Source: Bacteriovoracaceae bacterium (lineage in GTDB: Bacteria; Bdellovibrionota; Bacteriovoracia; Bacteriovoracales; Bacteriovoracaceae). Taken from it: a stretch of 49,709 nt of DNA. Positions 1-8,960 of this stretch are shown piece after piece (within the stretch, counting starts at the first letter, position 1; every line of letters starts with the position of its first letter). Under the pieces are notes generated by a model, which made no database searches, was not told the DNA's origin, and saw only the letters and a list, made by a program, of their open reading frames with translations. A program made the translations under genes and the position numbers. The stretch is taken from positions 1 to 49,709 of the forward strand of contig JAMPXB010000026.1 in NCBI GenBank assembly GCA_023701435.1. The letters are read 5' to 3'.

Positions 1-840
1 GGTGTCAGTAATAGGTGCAGCCGTTCCTGTACCAAGATTTAAAAGCAATGAGCCTCTTACTGATTCATCAAAATTCTGCCAGACTTTAGCGCCATCAAGA
101 TAATCAGTATTCACACCACCGGCCGGAAGCTTCGCTTCTTTATTGCTCAGGTCTGTCGTTAAGTTCGCAATCTTGGATTGAGCTATTTCTGCAGTAAGTG
201 AAATATCTGAATTGGTTATAGTTTCATCATCTATATGAGTTGTGGTTACACCATCGGTGGCAATAGCGATGGTCCCCGAACCTGTAATGGTTCCCCCACT
301 CAGACCATCACCAGCGGTAATCGATGTCAGAGTCCCACCGGAAGAAGCGGCGGGTGTTTTTGGTAACCATTTTTTAGCAGCATCATCCCAGGCCAGAATC
401 TGGCCATCAACAGCACTCATTTGCGCCAGCTGCTTGGTCATTTGAGAAATATACGAGTAAGGAACCGAGTGGATGGCCTGAAAGGAGTAGGCCTTATCTG
501 GATCTGGTGTTCGATCAGTGACTCGAATAACAACAGTTTCATTGGCCGGGGTGTTCGCAAGTAGTGTGTTGACCTCAGGAGTACAATCCGGGAAGGCCAG
601 CTTTACATGGAATACACCATTCGAGAGATCCACCCCATTTAATGATTGTGAACAAAGAATAATTCCCGGAGATCCGGAGTAGGCCAAATCAAAAGTAAGG
701 TTGGCCGTTCCAGTAACAGGAGAGCCATTAGCATTAACTAAACGACCTGAGTAACTTAGGGAGTCCGAGGCAAAACCATTGCTAGCACTAATCAAAATAG
801 TGATGCCCGCTAGTAAAAGTTTTCTGCCAAGATTAATCAT
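1..840 (-). CDS. Fibre (MAT-like) surface protein, N-terminal part, cut by window edge
   Basis: An open frame of 280 codons runs leftward from an ATG at 838-840 to the window edge without a stop. It begins with a signal peptide ending near SNGFA. The next segment, starting DSLSYSGRLVNANGSPVTG, is also found at the start of the two large fibre genes at 18452-22765 and 22898-26758, followed by the shared AYSFQAIHSVPYSYIS stretch and glycine/threonine-rich low-complexity sequence. By comparison with those paralogues it should continue for perhaps a thousand residues as a secreted trimeric fibre, probably anchored at the cell surface and used in prey or surface recognition. The function is inferred from the mosaic adhesive trimer family of Bdellovibrio. 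The C-terminus, and so any S74 chaperone, lies outside the window. Confidence 0.85.
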   Translation of the reverse strand, partial: MINLGRKLLLAGITILISASNGFASDSLSYSGRLVNANGSPVTGTANLTFDLAYSGSPGIILCSQSLNGVDLSNGVFHVKLAFPDCTPEVNTLLANTPANETVVIRVTDRTPDPDKAYSFQAIHSVPYSYISQMTKQLAQMSAVDGQILAWDDAAKKWLPKTPAASSGGTLTSITAGDGLSGGTITGSGTIAIATDGVTTTHIDDETITNSDISLTAEIAQSKIANLTTDLSNKEAKLPAGGVNTDYLDGAKVWQNFDESVRGSLLLNLGTGTAAPITDT

Positions 841-961
841 AAGTTTATTTAGTTACTAAATTCTTCTTAATAATTAATCGGCACTAATACGGAAGTTATT
901 AAATTCTTTACCCCCTCCTAAACAGAAAATATTTCATAAAATTTAAAAAACAAAGGTTTCA

Positions 962-976
962 TTCGTTTTAAACGAA
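962..976. promoter_or_regulatory. Perfect palindrome TTCGTTT-T-AAACGAA between divergent genes
   Basis: The palindrome has 7-bp arms around one central base. It lies in the 289-bp A+T-rich gap between the divergent fibre gene (start 840) and the chemoreceptor gene (start 1130). Its form suits a dimeric repressor or activator serving either gene. Nothing else in this gap is recognisable. A TTTAGCTA-N11-ACCGAAAA match at 1071-1097 weakly resembles a flagellar sigma-28 promoter for the chemoreceptor. Confidence 0.35.
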
Positions 977-1129
977 AGATTTAGAAGCTTAGTTCCTGAA
1001 AAGACATTAAAAAGTTCTTAAAAAACAGCACAAGGCAAAAACGGAATAACAACAACTTACACTAACGACCTTTAGCTAAGCTAAGGAATACCGAAAAGTA
1101 TGTAGTAGGTCACTATTATAAGGAACTTC

Positions 1130-2869
1130 ATGAAAACGCTAAACCTCAATACCAGAATCTTCCTCGTCCTCAGTATTTTTGCACTTGGAAGTGTCACCAT
1201 ATCCGCCATTGGAATCTTCAATCTTTCAAGTTTAAGTGAAAATATTGGCAACATTGTAACAGTGGTTGCAAGGAAAGCTCTTATTTCAAGGGCCCTTAGT
1301 GGAGATATCTACAATATAAAAGCTTTGGAATATCAAATCCTGGATGAGGATGATTTTAAAAAAAACAAAGCTTCAATTAAAAAGATTGAAAAGCTTGAAG
1401 CAATCATGGATGACCGTCTGGTTCGTTATGAAAAACTGACCGGCCCAGAAGAACTTGTTCATTTTCAGAAAATGAAAACCGATGTCGCTGATTGGAAGAA
1501 ATCAAATCTCGAGTTTAGGAATTTCATTCTAAAAAATAATAAAACTGCCGCACTGGAAACAGAGGAAGGAAAAGGACAAGAAACCTTGCTTGCTCTGGAG
1601 AAAACCTTGGAGGTGCTGGTTAATGATAACGAGAAATTCATGGCCGATGCGGCTAAAGAAGCTAATGAACGTTACAGTTCATCGAAATTCATTATCATTG
1701 CAGTCAGTGTCTTCGCCCTTGCCTGTGGTATCTTTATGGCCTTCCTGGTACTGAGAGCTGCCTCTGTGGCCATTGATCAGGTCATTTCTAGCTTAACTGA
1801 TAATTCTATTCAGGTCACGAGTGCCGCTACACAGATTGCTTCATCTTCTCAGGAGCTCTCAACTGCTGCAACAGAACAGGCAGCCTCATTAGTACAAACA
1901 GCTTCATCCATTGAGGAAATGACTTCTATGGTACAAAAGAATGCTGATAGTTCTCAAAGGGCCACAGAACTCTCTGAAGGCAGCAGTAAAACAGCTGAGA
2001 AAGGCAAAAACATCGTTAGCGACATGCTTAAGGCCATTGATGATATCAGTGCCAGTAATGCGGGCATTATGGAACAGGTTGAACTAAGCAATAAAGAAAT
2101 ATCAAACATCGTAAAAGTTATTCAAGAGATCGGAAATAAAACGCAAGTCATTAACGATATCGTTTTTCAAACGAAGCTCCTTTCCTTCAATGCTTCAGTT
2201 GAGGCGGCCAGGGCCGGCGAACATGGGAAAGGGTTTGCAGTAGTTGCTGAAGAAGTTGGAAATCTTGCGCAAATGAGTGGTGATGCTGCTCTGGAGATCA
2301 CTCAGATGCTCGAAGAGAGCGTCAAAAAAGTTGAAAAGATTGTTAAATTCTCTCAGGAGAACGTCGGTAGAATGGTCATCGAAGGCCGTAAAAAAGTTGA
2401 AGTAGGAAGTAAAATTGCCAATGAATGTGAAAAAGTTCTAAACGATATTGTTGATAGCAGCAGTAACGTTACTCTTATCTCCAATGAAATTTCAATGGCC
2501 ACAAAAGAACAGGCGGTAGGCGCACACGAAATAACCAAGGCCATGAACCAGCTTGATCAAGTGACTCAAACCAATGCTGCGACATCAGAAGAAGTCGCCT
2601 CGGTTGCTGAACAATTATCCACCCAGGCAGTGGTTCTAAAAGACATGGTTGGCGTTCTCGTCAAAACGATTAAAGGGACCCATACTGAGAAGGAAAGTGC
2701 TCCTTCGATGACAAAGCTTACAAAGGTCAAAGCACGAGAAGCCCATAATGTAATCCCTCTTAAAAGACCCAAAGTGCAGACAAGCGCTTTTGAAGTCCCT
2801 TTGAAAAAAGCAGTAGGGATTTCAGTACAAGCACCATCAGAGAATGATCCTCGTTTTGAAGAAGCTTGA
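1130..2869 (+). CDS. Methyl-accepting chemotaxis protein without HAMP domain
   Basis: This inner-membrane chemoreceptor has a first membrane helix at about residues 8-30 and a periplasmic helical sensor of about 150 residues (four-helix-bundle style). A second membrane helix at about 186-209 is followed by a long cytoplasmic coiled-coil hairpin. The hairpin tip, [11 protein letters not shown] at 346-356 followed by VEAARAGE, is the part that contacts CheA/CheW. The sequence passes almost directly from the second helix into signalling heptads, with no recognisable HAMP domain. The tip carries K, S and F where QTNLLALNAA is usual. No CheR/CheB pentapeptide is visible at the end. A ribosome site AAGGAA precedes the ATG. 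The gene is monocistronic, ends in a hairpin shared with the convergent regulator, and lies divergent to a fibre gene. Confidence 0.93.
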   Translation: MKTLNLNTRIFLVLSIFALGSVTISAIGIFNLSSLSENIGNIVTVVARKALISRALSGDIYNIKALEYQILDEDDFKKNKASIKKIEKLEAIMDDRLVRYEKLTGPEELVHFQKMKTDVADWKKSNLEFRNFILKNNKTAALETEEGKGQETLLALEKTLEVLVNDNEKFMADAAKEANERYSSSKFIIIAVSVFALACGIFMAFLVLRAASVAIDQVISSLTDNSIQVTSAATQIASSSQELSTAATEQAASLVQTASSIEEMTSMVQKNADSSQRATELSEGSSKTAEKGKNIVSDMLKAIDDISASNAGIMEQVELSNKEISNIVKVIQEIGNKTQVINDIVFQTKLLSFNASVEAARAGEHGKGFAVVAEEVGNLAQMSGDAALEITQMLEESVKKVEKIVKFSQENVGRMVIEGRKKVEVGSKIANECEKVLNDIVDSSSNVTLISNEISMATKEQAVGAHEITKAMNQLDQVTQTNAATSEEVASVAEQLSTQAVVLKDMVGVLVKTIKGTHTEKESAPSMTKLTKVKAREAHNVIPLKRPKVQTSAFEVPLKKAVGISVQAPSENDPRFEEA

Positions 2870-2890
2870 AAGTTTTTAACTTTCAAGCTT
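2862..2890. terminator. Shared hairpin at convergent gene ends
   Basis: Perfect 13-bp arms (2862-2874 and 2878-2890, left arm AAGCTTGAAAGTT) surround a TTT loop. The hairpin contains the stop codons of both the chemoreceptor and the convergent LysR-type gene. Neither side has a long T run, so termination strength is uncertain, but the position suggests a bidirectional terminator or RNA 3'-end stabiliser. Confidence 0.6.
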
Positions 2891-3778
2891 TAAAATAACA
2901 TCTTTGAAGATTGGATGATCAGATAATTTTTTTGAAGATACCAGGTAGAATTCTTCTTTTAATCCGGTGTTTCCTATTTGAACCAGTTCACCGCTATAAA
3001 GATGGTCTTGGACTGAGGTTAGCGGTGCCGCGATCAATGACATACCGTCAACGGCTACCGCCTTCTGCAAGGTGATATCCTCAGAACTTCCAAACATTTC
3101 AACTTGAATGTCATTCTTTAAGAAGAAACTTTCTAAACCATTTTTTAGGCTTTCATTATGAAGCGGCATCAAAAATGGTTCGCCCGTTAAAGACTTCGGA
3201 AAGTCAGAGATAAGCTTTTTGTACTTCTTGTGACCACAGATGATTACCGGAGAGCTGGTGATCTTTTTCATATAGAAGTGAGTTCTTTCATTCAAGGTAA
3301 GAGGATGGTTGATAAGAATAACATCCAACCGCTTTTCCTCTAATTCATCCAATGGCTTCTCACTATGGCCTCTTATAATATTTACTTCGTAGCCACCACT
3401 ATTTCGAAGGTTTTTGCAGATATCGAGAGTAACATTTTTGGGAACACCATTAAAAAAACCAACGTTCAAACTCTTCACATCTTTTATTTCGGAAAGGTTA
3501 ATGGACTCAATTAGCTCCTGCCCTAATTTAAAAATTTTTTCAGCATAGCCATAAACAATGCGACCGGTGGTATTTAACTTTAGACGATTATTCTTACGTT
3601 CAAACAATTCAACTCCAAGATTCTCTTCAAATTGACTAAGCTGGGCACTAAGGGTTGATACCCCTACTTTCAGTTCGTCAGAAGCCTTGGCCAAGCTTCC
3701 ATTATTTTCAATAACGTAGAAATAATAGAGATGATGAAGATTGAGCCAGACTTTATGGCCCTGGATTTGTACTTGCAT
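2876..3778 (-). CDS. LysR-type transcriptional regulator, NhaR-like
   Basis: The protein has 300 residues, the usual LysR length. An N-terminal winged helix-turn-helix at about residues 12-75 contains LHHLYYFYVIENNGSLAKA and SAQLSQFEENLG. The effector-binding domain ends in a segment resembling E. coli NhaR (LQKAVAVDGMSLIAAPL, EEFYLVSSKKLSDHP). NhaR activates the sodium/proton antiporter gene nhaA and responds to sodium, but no antiporter gene is in view, so the target is unknown. The gene is convergent with the chemoreceptor and is followed, 32 bp beyond its start, by the end of the ATP-grasp operon on the same strand. It may therefore be read through from that operon as well as from its own promoter. 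Confidence 0.88.
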   Translation of the reverse strand: MQVQIQGHKVWLNLHHLYYFYVIENNGSLAKASDELKVGVSTLSAQLSQFEENLGVELFERKNNRLKLNTTGRIVYGYAEKIFKLGQELIESINLSEIKDVKSLNVGFFNGVPKNVTLDICKNLRNSGGYEVNIIRGHSEKPLDELEEKRLDVILINHPLTLNERTHFYMKKITSSPVIICGHKKYKKLISDFPKSLTGEPFLMPLHNESLKNGLESFFLKNDIQVEMFGSSEDITLQKAVAVDGMSLIAAPLTSVQDHLYSGELVQIGNTGLKEEFYLVSSKKLSDHPIFKDVILKLES

Positions 3779-3810
3779 ACCTCTATTAAATCACAAGAAA
3801 GAGGGCTTTA

Positions 3811-4764
3811 TTAGAAATTTTTCATTGAGTAATCTGCTCGCTCCTTGGCGAGAAGATTATGAGGTGCTTCCCTACGGATCTTTTCCAAACGAGGCACAAG
3901 TCCCGCGAGGTTCGCAATTTGTATTCCAAGTCCTGGACGAGCATTCAATTCCAGTAAAATTGGCCCCTGATCAGGCGTAAGAACAATGTCAGCACCTAGA
4001 TACCCCAATTCAACCATGTCATAACAATGGGCCGCTAGTTCCAAAATCTCCCGCCAAAACGGTAGCTTTAACCCAGAGAGATTATGACCAGTGTCGGGGT
4101 GAGTATCTACCACTTGATTATTAATAACAGCATTATTGGTCCAGCCATTGGATAAATTAAGGCCAGCTCCAATGGCGCCCTGATGCAGGTTCGCTTTACC
4201 ATCAGAAGATTTTGTTGGGAGCCTCACCATACTCATGACAGGAAAACCTTCAAATACGATGACGCGAATGTCTGGTATTCCGGAATATGAATAATCATCG
4301 AAAATAGGATGTTTATCAATCTTGGCCTGAATAATGGCAGCATCACTTTGGCCGCCCAGAGAGTAGAGTCCCGAGAGAATTCCTGAGATGTGGTGCTTGA
4401 CCTCATCAATATCCATTAATTTATCGTTGGAACGACGGCAAAGAATACGGATTTCACCGTGTTTTTCTTCTTTGATGATTTCCTTGATAACGATAATTCC
4501 ATTCCCTTGTGAACCCTTAGCAGGCTTAATGACAAAGGAATCATAATTTAAAAGCTTAAGGTGCAAATTTTTTAGGGATCCGTAATTTTCTACAACAAGG
4601 TAGTTCTCGGGAGTTGGAATACCCCAAGCAGCTGCCCTTTGCGCAGTAAGAACCTTATTATCCACCAGAGGATAATTGGCGCGTTTATTGTGGCGTAGGA
4701 TATATCTACCTACGCGGTTATTGATACCCAGAATTCCCATCTGTTTCAGATCACGGAAGATCAT
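3811..4764 (-). CDS. RimK-like ATP-grasp ligase (alpha-L-glutamate ligase-like)
   Basis: This 317-residue cytoplasmic ATP-grasp enzyme shows the ATP-binding lysine loop VIKPAKGSQGNGI (78-90), DIRV (165-168) and the metal-binding ELNARPG (272-278). RimK-type enzymes join amino acids, often glutamate, to a carboxyl group of a peptide or small molecule; the substrate here is unknown. It is the last gene of a three-gene operon and overlaps the preceding transglutaminase-like gene by 14 bases, so the two are probably translationally coupled. The same trio of retropepsin-like protease, inactive transglutaminase with seven membrane helices and this ligase is conserved in many proteobacteria, which supports the assignment more than the sequence of one gene alone. 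Confidence 0.88.
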   Translation of the reverse strand: MIFRDLKQMGILGINNRVGRYILRHNKRANYPLVDNKVLTAQRAAAWGIPTPENYLVVENYGSLKNLHLKLLNYDSFVIKPAKGSQGNGIIVIKEIIKEEKHGEIRILCRRSNDKLMDIDEVKHHISGILSGLYSLGGQSDAAIIQAKIDKHPIFDDYSYSGIPDIRVIVFEGFPVMSMVRLPTKSSDGKANLHQGAIGAGLNLSNGWTNNAVINNQVVDTHPDTGHNLSGLKLPFWREILELAAHCYDMVELGYLGADIVLTPDQGPILLELNARPGLGIQIANLAGLVPRLEKIRREAPHNLLAKERADYSMKNF

Positions 4765-6361
4765 ACTTTTGGGACTCCTTCTTCTTCTTTTGACGGACCA
4801 GATCTCTGAAACGAATGAATTCAGAAATACGGTAACCCTTATACTTCCCCACTAAAATCAGAAGACCGATGATAGTGACCAGAAGTTCCGGGTTGGTGAA
4901 AATAAACATTTCAAGTGGTGAAATGAAGTACAGAGAATAAACGAGAACAGAAATCACCAAAGTTCCCAAGAGCGTCTTCAAGGTGTTTATCACACCTTCT
5001 TCGGCCAGCTGAATTGAAAGTCTTTCAATGATCGTAGTGATAATCACGATCGGAAAGAAGGCCAGGTGCTTCTGGGACACGGATGTTAAGTCGACACTAA
5101 AGAAAGCGTATCCAATCATCAGCAGAATAACCAAAGTAAGGATAATGGAAAGTCTTGGTACTGCCAGAAGATAGAATTTATCCAGGATGTAGCGCTCACC
5201 GATACCAATGATCACGACCACAGAAAAGAAAAGCATCCCAAATCCAAAAGACGTTTCCTTGAAGAAAAGGGCCAGGAGAATCGGTGTAAAAATCCCAAAA
5301 GTCGGCACCCCGATGATATTTCTGGCAAGCGATAATACCAGCGTACCAATAGGGATCAACAGGATGGTGGTGAACATTGTCTGAAGCGGTAAAGGCAAGC
5401 GATAGAGACTGATCTTAGAAAAGATAGAGTCAGACTTCACAACTTCTTTTTTAAATTCAGCTTTATTGTATCGATTGATTCTCGCTCTTTCGGCTTGAAT
5501 AGAATAACTGACTTTTTTCTTGGAGATGAGTTTTTCAACTTCTTCATAGTTTCGGTAGATGACCATGAAAGAATCAGGCCGTTCTCCAAAATATCCGCGG
5601 TTAGTATCGATCGGAATCCACTTATTGCTTAGAAAAACTTCATTGGAGAATGTGAAACGAATCTTGGTCTCCTGCTCATCTTTCAATTCAGGCATTCTCG
5701 CCAGGACTACAATACGGGAAGGAACACCATTCCTACGGGCCATAATATTGAAGAGTTTGGCCTTTATAAGGGGGGAGCCTTTGCCGATATTCAAAGTTTC
5801 ATGAATTGTTTTGATGTCGGTGTTACGCTGAATCTCCTCTTCAACATAATAATAAATCTTGCGAACTAAAGAGGTCTTATCTTCACTTCCTTCAAGGATT
5901 GCTCCCTCAAGAGTTTCAATCGCAGCAACATCCTCAGGAAGAAGTTCAGGAACTTTCAGGTATTTTTGAAGGCCCTTTGGATAATTAACCGTATAGTCTT
6001 TAGGAATGTTCTTATAGACAACATCATTAAGATCAACTCTGGCAGAGTAAGTTATCCGGCGGTTAATTGGTTCTTTCGCCGACCATGTTGCGAGACTCGA
6101 ATCGGAATTTGAATCAACAAAGACCTCTATCCCCTTGTTACGGATTTTTTCATCCGAAACTTTCTGACCAAGCGATGATCTTGGTATAGGGAAAGAAAAA
6201 CTTAGCTGATCCCCTTTAGGTTTCACTGTCAGATGAAAATTCCAGACATCATCAACCATCTGAGGAATAAGCGAGAGGTTTAATACTTCCGACTTATAAA
6301 AAAGAAGTCCGATGGGAAATAAAATCAAGAAGGCGGTAATGGCAACGACAAACTTTTTCAT
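4751..6361 (-). CDS. Inactive transglutaminase fused to seven-transmembrane domain
   Basis: The protein has 536 residues. An N-terminal membrane helix (about 5-22) is followed by a periplasmic region with a transglutaminase-like core at about 160-255, then about seven membrane helices from residue 325 to 510 and a lysine-rich cytoplasmic tail. In the core the catalytic cysteine position is occupied within GSPLIKA (195-201) and the catalytic histidine region reads TFSNEVFL (237-244). Cysteine and histidine are therefore absent, although the later aspartate (D252) remains. This matches the family annotated as inactive transglutaminase with 7TM. It probably binds a peptide substrate for its partners rather than cleaving it. 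It sits 3 bp after the protease gene and overlaps the ligase gene downstream. Confidence 0.88.
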   Translation of the reverse strand: MKKFVVAITAFLILFPIGLLFYKSEVLNLSLIPQMVDDVWNFHLTVKPKGDQLSFSFPIPRSSLGQKVSDEKIRNKGIEVFVDSNSDSSLATWSAKEPINRRITYSARVDLNDVVYKNIPKDYTVNYPKGLQKYLKVPELLPEDVAAIETLEGAILEGSEDKTSLVRKIYYYVEEEIQRNTDIKTIHETLNIGKGSPLIKAKLFNIMARRNGVPSRIVVLARMPELKDEQETKIRFTFSNEVFLSNKWIPIDTNRGYFGERPDSFMVIYRNYEEVEKLISKKKVSYSIQAERARINRYNKAEFKKEVVKSDSIFSKISLYRLPLPLQTMFTTILLIPIGTLVLSLARNIIGVPTFGIFTPILLALFFKETSFGFGMLFFSVVVIIGIGERYILDKFYLLAVPRLSIILTLVILLMIGYAFFSVDLTSVSQKHLAFFPIVIITTIIERLSIQLAEEGVINTLKTLLGTLVISVLVYSLYFISPLEMFIFTNPELLVTIIGLLILVGKYKGYRISEFIRFRDLVRQKKKKESQKYDLP

Positions 6362-6364
6362 GAA

Positions 6365-6847
6365 TTAATCACCCAGGACATGTGAACGGGCCACATCAAC
6401 AATGAAGCGCCCCAAAAGTAAATTCCTTCCAACAAGGAATTTGTATTCCATGCTTGAACGATCATTAAGATTGATCAGAATTTCTCTTTCTATATTACCG
6501 ATCTTAATTTTTTCCTTGATTACATATCTTTTGGAAACAAAGCCTGAGGTATTGGAAACTTTTTGAGTGGCATCAACTTTACGTACCACTTCAACAATTT
6601 TCCCTTCAGAGTCGAGGGTTTGAAACTTAACAAAGAGCTCTCCTCTTTGTTCGACTTCTTCAATATTTACTGCGTGAAGCGAGGTTGTTTTCGCTCCAGT
6701 ATCTATTCTGGCTTTATGTTTGAGTTTTAATTCCGGTAAGGCGACCCATTCGATACGACCAATAAGAACTTTTTCTTTCAGGAGTTGTGAATGGGCGACT
6801 GGAACAACTCCCGTGACTAGAAAAAGTAAGAGTAGAAACACCTTCAA
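6365..6847 (-). CDS. Secreted retropepsin-like aspartic protease (ATP-dependent zinc protease family)
   Basis: This 160-residue protein has a signal peptide ending near PVAHS and a retropepsin-like fold. The ARIDTGAKTTSLHA motif has the catalytic Asp-Thr-Gly at residues 49-51, and the conserved ending MEYKFLVGRNLL follows. Family members are labelled ATP-dependent zinc protease for historical reasons, but the motif is that of a single-domain aspartic protease that would act as a dimer. It should act in the periplasm. It is the first gene of the operon with the transglutaminase-like membrane protein and the ATP-grasp ligase, suggesting a pathway that makes, binds and trims a modified peptide. 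Confidence 0.88.
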   Translation of the reverse strand: MKVFLLLLFLVTGVVPVAHSQLLKEKVLIGRIEWVALPELKLKHKARIDTGAKTTSLHAVNIEEVEQRGELFVKFQTLDSEGKIVEVVRKVDATQKVSNTSGFVSKRYVIKEKIKIGNIEREILINLNDRSSMEYKFLVGRNLLLGRFIVDVARSHVLGD

Positions 6848-6970
6848 GTGATTGCCTTTTTTGTAACTTTAAAAGTGCTTCAATCATAATCTATGGGCCT
6901 TCGGTGCGGCAATAGAGATCAAAGAGCTAAGTAATTAATTATAAAGAGAACAAATTAGTTCAAAGAAATC

Positions 6971-6997
6971 TCAAATAATTACAGATTATTCCGATAA
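6971..6997 (+). promoter_or_regulatory. Candidate sigma-28 (FliA) promoter of the 54-residue peptide gene
   Basis: TCAAATAA-N11-TCCGATAA matches the flagellar sigma factor pattern TAAA-(N15)-GCCGATAA with the right spacing. It would start RNA near 7004, about 15 bases before the ATG at 7020 and just ahead of the AAGGGGA ribosome site. In Bdellovibrio relatives FliA drives many attack-phase genes. Confidence 0.45.
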
Positions 6998-7019
6998 GGT
7001 TCACAACCAAGGGGACCTT

Positions 7020-7184
7020 ATGACTTGTAAAGTGACGTCTTTTTTTTCTTTTTGCTTTTTCTTCGCTTTTTTCAGCTTCTTGGCGGTCCATCATGCCCAC
7101 ATGAAAACCCCATCACAATCCCGTGAAATTGCGAGCTGGGGCCAACCGGTAACGCCATGGTATGATGCCAGTTATAAACTTTAG
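7020..7184 (+). CDS. Small exported peptide, 54 residues, unknown function
   Basis: An ATG is preceded by a strong ribosome site (AAGGGGA, 7 bases away) and followed by a terminator hairpin a few bases after the stop. The first 25 residues form a basic start plus a phenylalanine-rich hydrophobic stretch, like a signal peptide or membrane anchor. The last half is polar and ends IASWGQPVTPWYDASYKL. I do not recognise the family. The complete transcription unit (candidate sigma-28 promoter, ribosome site, open frame, terminator) makes it more convincing than its length suggests. The genes on both sides run on the opposite strand. Confidence 0.6.
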   Translation: MTCKVTSFFSFCFFFAFFSFLAVHHAHMKTPSQSREIASWGQPVTPWYDASYKL

Positions 7185-7191
7185 AACGACC

Positions 7192-7232
7192 AGGTGGAAG
7201 CCTTTTGGGTTTCCGCCTTACTTTTCAATTTT
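7192..7232 (+). terminator. Rho-independent terminator after the small peptide gene
   Basis: An 11-bp stem (7192-7202 with 7208-7218, two G-T pairs) has a TTTTG loop and is followed by a T-rich tract. It overlaps the stop codon of the convergent peptide-binding protein gene. Confidence 0.6.
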
Positions 7233-8960
7233 TAAGTACTTTACGTAGTTCCTGATAATTGAAGATTTTCGGAAGTTTTTGATCTCCGGGTAATGAAGAA
7301 CAAAAGAACTTTCATACATCATCGGGATCCAAGGCAGATCAGCAAAGACAATTTCCTCCATCTCATGAATAATCAAGTCCCTTTGATCCATATTAGAGGT
7401 CTCTTTGAGCTTTAAATAAAGTTCATCCATTTTTTCATTGGAATATCCGGACTTATTCACCCCTGGAAAATTGGAGGTTACCAGAAGCTGAAAAATATTT
7501 TCGCCATCGGGATAGTCAAACAGCCAATTGTCGGTGAAAAACATGAGTTTTCCCGCCCGCCCTTTCTCTAAAAACTCACTAAATGACAAAACCTGTATTT
7601 CAACTTTAAGCCCGATATTCTCCAACTGCTCTTTGATGAAATTGGCCTCCTCTATGCTTACTCCTTGGGTGCCACGAGTAGAATAGACAATCTTGGGCAT
7701 CTTTGACGGAGAATCAAAACCGGCCATTTTTAAATACTCTCTGGCGAGGCCCGGATCATATTTAAACCTAAAGTCTTTGGCCGGAAGGTAACCGGAGATG
7801 CCCGGCACCAGCACCGAATTCGCTCTCAAATTGGTATTATTAGACAGTAATTTTATGTATTTATCGTAGTCGATGGCATAGGCAATCGCCCGACGAAGAT
7901 GGTCATTCTTTCCTACTATTGGGTCCCGCATATTAAAGGCCAGCCATCTGTTGGCCAGGATAGGAAAATGTTTCAACTCAATTTGCCGGCTTTTGATGTT
8001 TTCCTGGAGCTCCCCTTTTTCATCGTAGAGCTTATCTATGAAGGTTTTAGGTACAGTCACCAAATCAATTTCATGGTTAAAAAACTTTTCCCAACGCTTC
8101 TCTTCATTGTTCATCACATAGAACTTGAGGTTATCGATAAAAGGAATCTTTTCTTTTGATGAATCCAGAAGCTTCTGCACGTTGGCGTATCTGTCACCAG
8201 ATGTCGGATAGAAATCAGAACGATAGTTCTTAAATTTTTCCATTTCGATGGAATCATTACTAGAAGTCTTAAGGGTATAAGGCCCCGTTCCCACCAAAAC
8301 AGAATCTAGGTTGTTTTTAAAATACTTTACCAATTCCCAAGGGACAGGACTTAGAAAGTTCAAAGCGAGATAATAATTTATATTAGGCTCACTCTTTAGC
8401 AATTCAATTTGCAAGGTGTACTTGTTAATGGCCTGGACACCTTTCAAGGGGACCTTGGAGAGATTGGCCCAATTATTTTGAATGAGTTCATTATAATTAC
8501 TAAAGCCTTCAATTAATCCCAGGAAAAGACCTCTGCCAGGACTTTTCAATTCATTCATTGCAAGCCGCTTGAACTGAATGACAAAATCATCTGCCACAAG
8601 TTCTCGAGGCTGATTATTAAAAGCAGGATGAGGATGATAAAAAACGTCCTTTTTTAGCTTTATCTTTATCAGTTGCCCTTTATTTGAAATGTGAGGGAGT
8701 CCCTCCGCCAGCAGCGGCTGAATTTCATAAGGACGTTTCAGATAATGATATTGATAAAGCGGCTCAAGGACCTGAGCTGAAACAAACAAGGAATCATCAC
8801 TATAGGCCTTGGCGGGATCAAGACTTTCAACAACGTTGTCGAGAGATAAGCGTAAGCTTGTTTTCTCTATTGGAGTCAGGTTTAACTGATTCCAGCTCCA
8901 CAGAGTCAAAGAGATAAGCCCTATCGTTAAAAGAGGAAATAAAATAGTGGATTTTTTCAT
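7218..8960 (-). CDS. Peptide ABC transporter substrate-binding protein (family 5, OppA/DppA-like)
   Basis: This 580-residue extracytoplasmic solute-binding protein begins with a basic start and hydrophobic segment (about residues 4-22), a signal anchor without an obvious lipobox. Family 5 features include DPAKAYSDDSLFVSAQVLEPL near the start, GTGPYTL in the middle, and LRRAIAYAIDYDKYI and LPWIPMMYESSF towards the end. Such proteins deliver peptides or similar compounds to a permease, but no permease or ATPase gene is nearby, so it either partners with one encoded elsewhere or acts as a sensor. Its ATG overlaps the stop of the upstream FAD oxidase gene (ATGA), showing translational coupling. 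Confidence 0.9.
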   Translation of the reverse strand: MKKSTILFPLLTIGLISLTLWSWNQLNLTPIEKTSLRLSLDNVVESLDPAKAYSDDSLFVSAQVLEPLYQYHYLKRPYEIQPLLAEGLPHISNKGQLIKIKLKKDVFYHPHPAFNNQPRELVADDFVIQFKRLAMNELKSPGRGLFLGLIEGFSNYNELIQNNWANLSKVPLKGVQAINKYTLQIELLKSEPNINYYLALNFLSPVPWELVKYFKNNLDSVLVGTGPYTLKTSSNDSIEMEKFKNYRSDFYPTSGDRYANVQKLLDSSKEKIPFIDNLKFYVMNNEEKRWEKFFNHEIDLVTVPKTFIDKLYDEKGELQENIKSRQIELKHFPILANRWLAFNMRDPIVGKNDHLRRAIAYAIDYDKYIKLLSNNTNLRANSVLVPGISGYLPAKDFRFKYDPGLAREYLKMAGFDSPSKMPKIVYSTRGTQGVSIEEANFIKEQLENIGLKVEIQVLSFSEFLEKGRAGKLMFFTDNWLFDYPDGENIFQLLVTSNFPGVNKSGYSNEKMDELYLKLKETSNMDQRDLIIHEMEEIVFADLPWIPMMYESSFVLHYPEIKNFRKSSIIRNYVKYLKIEK

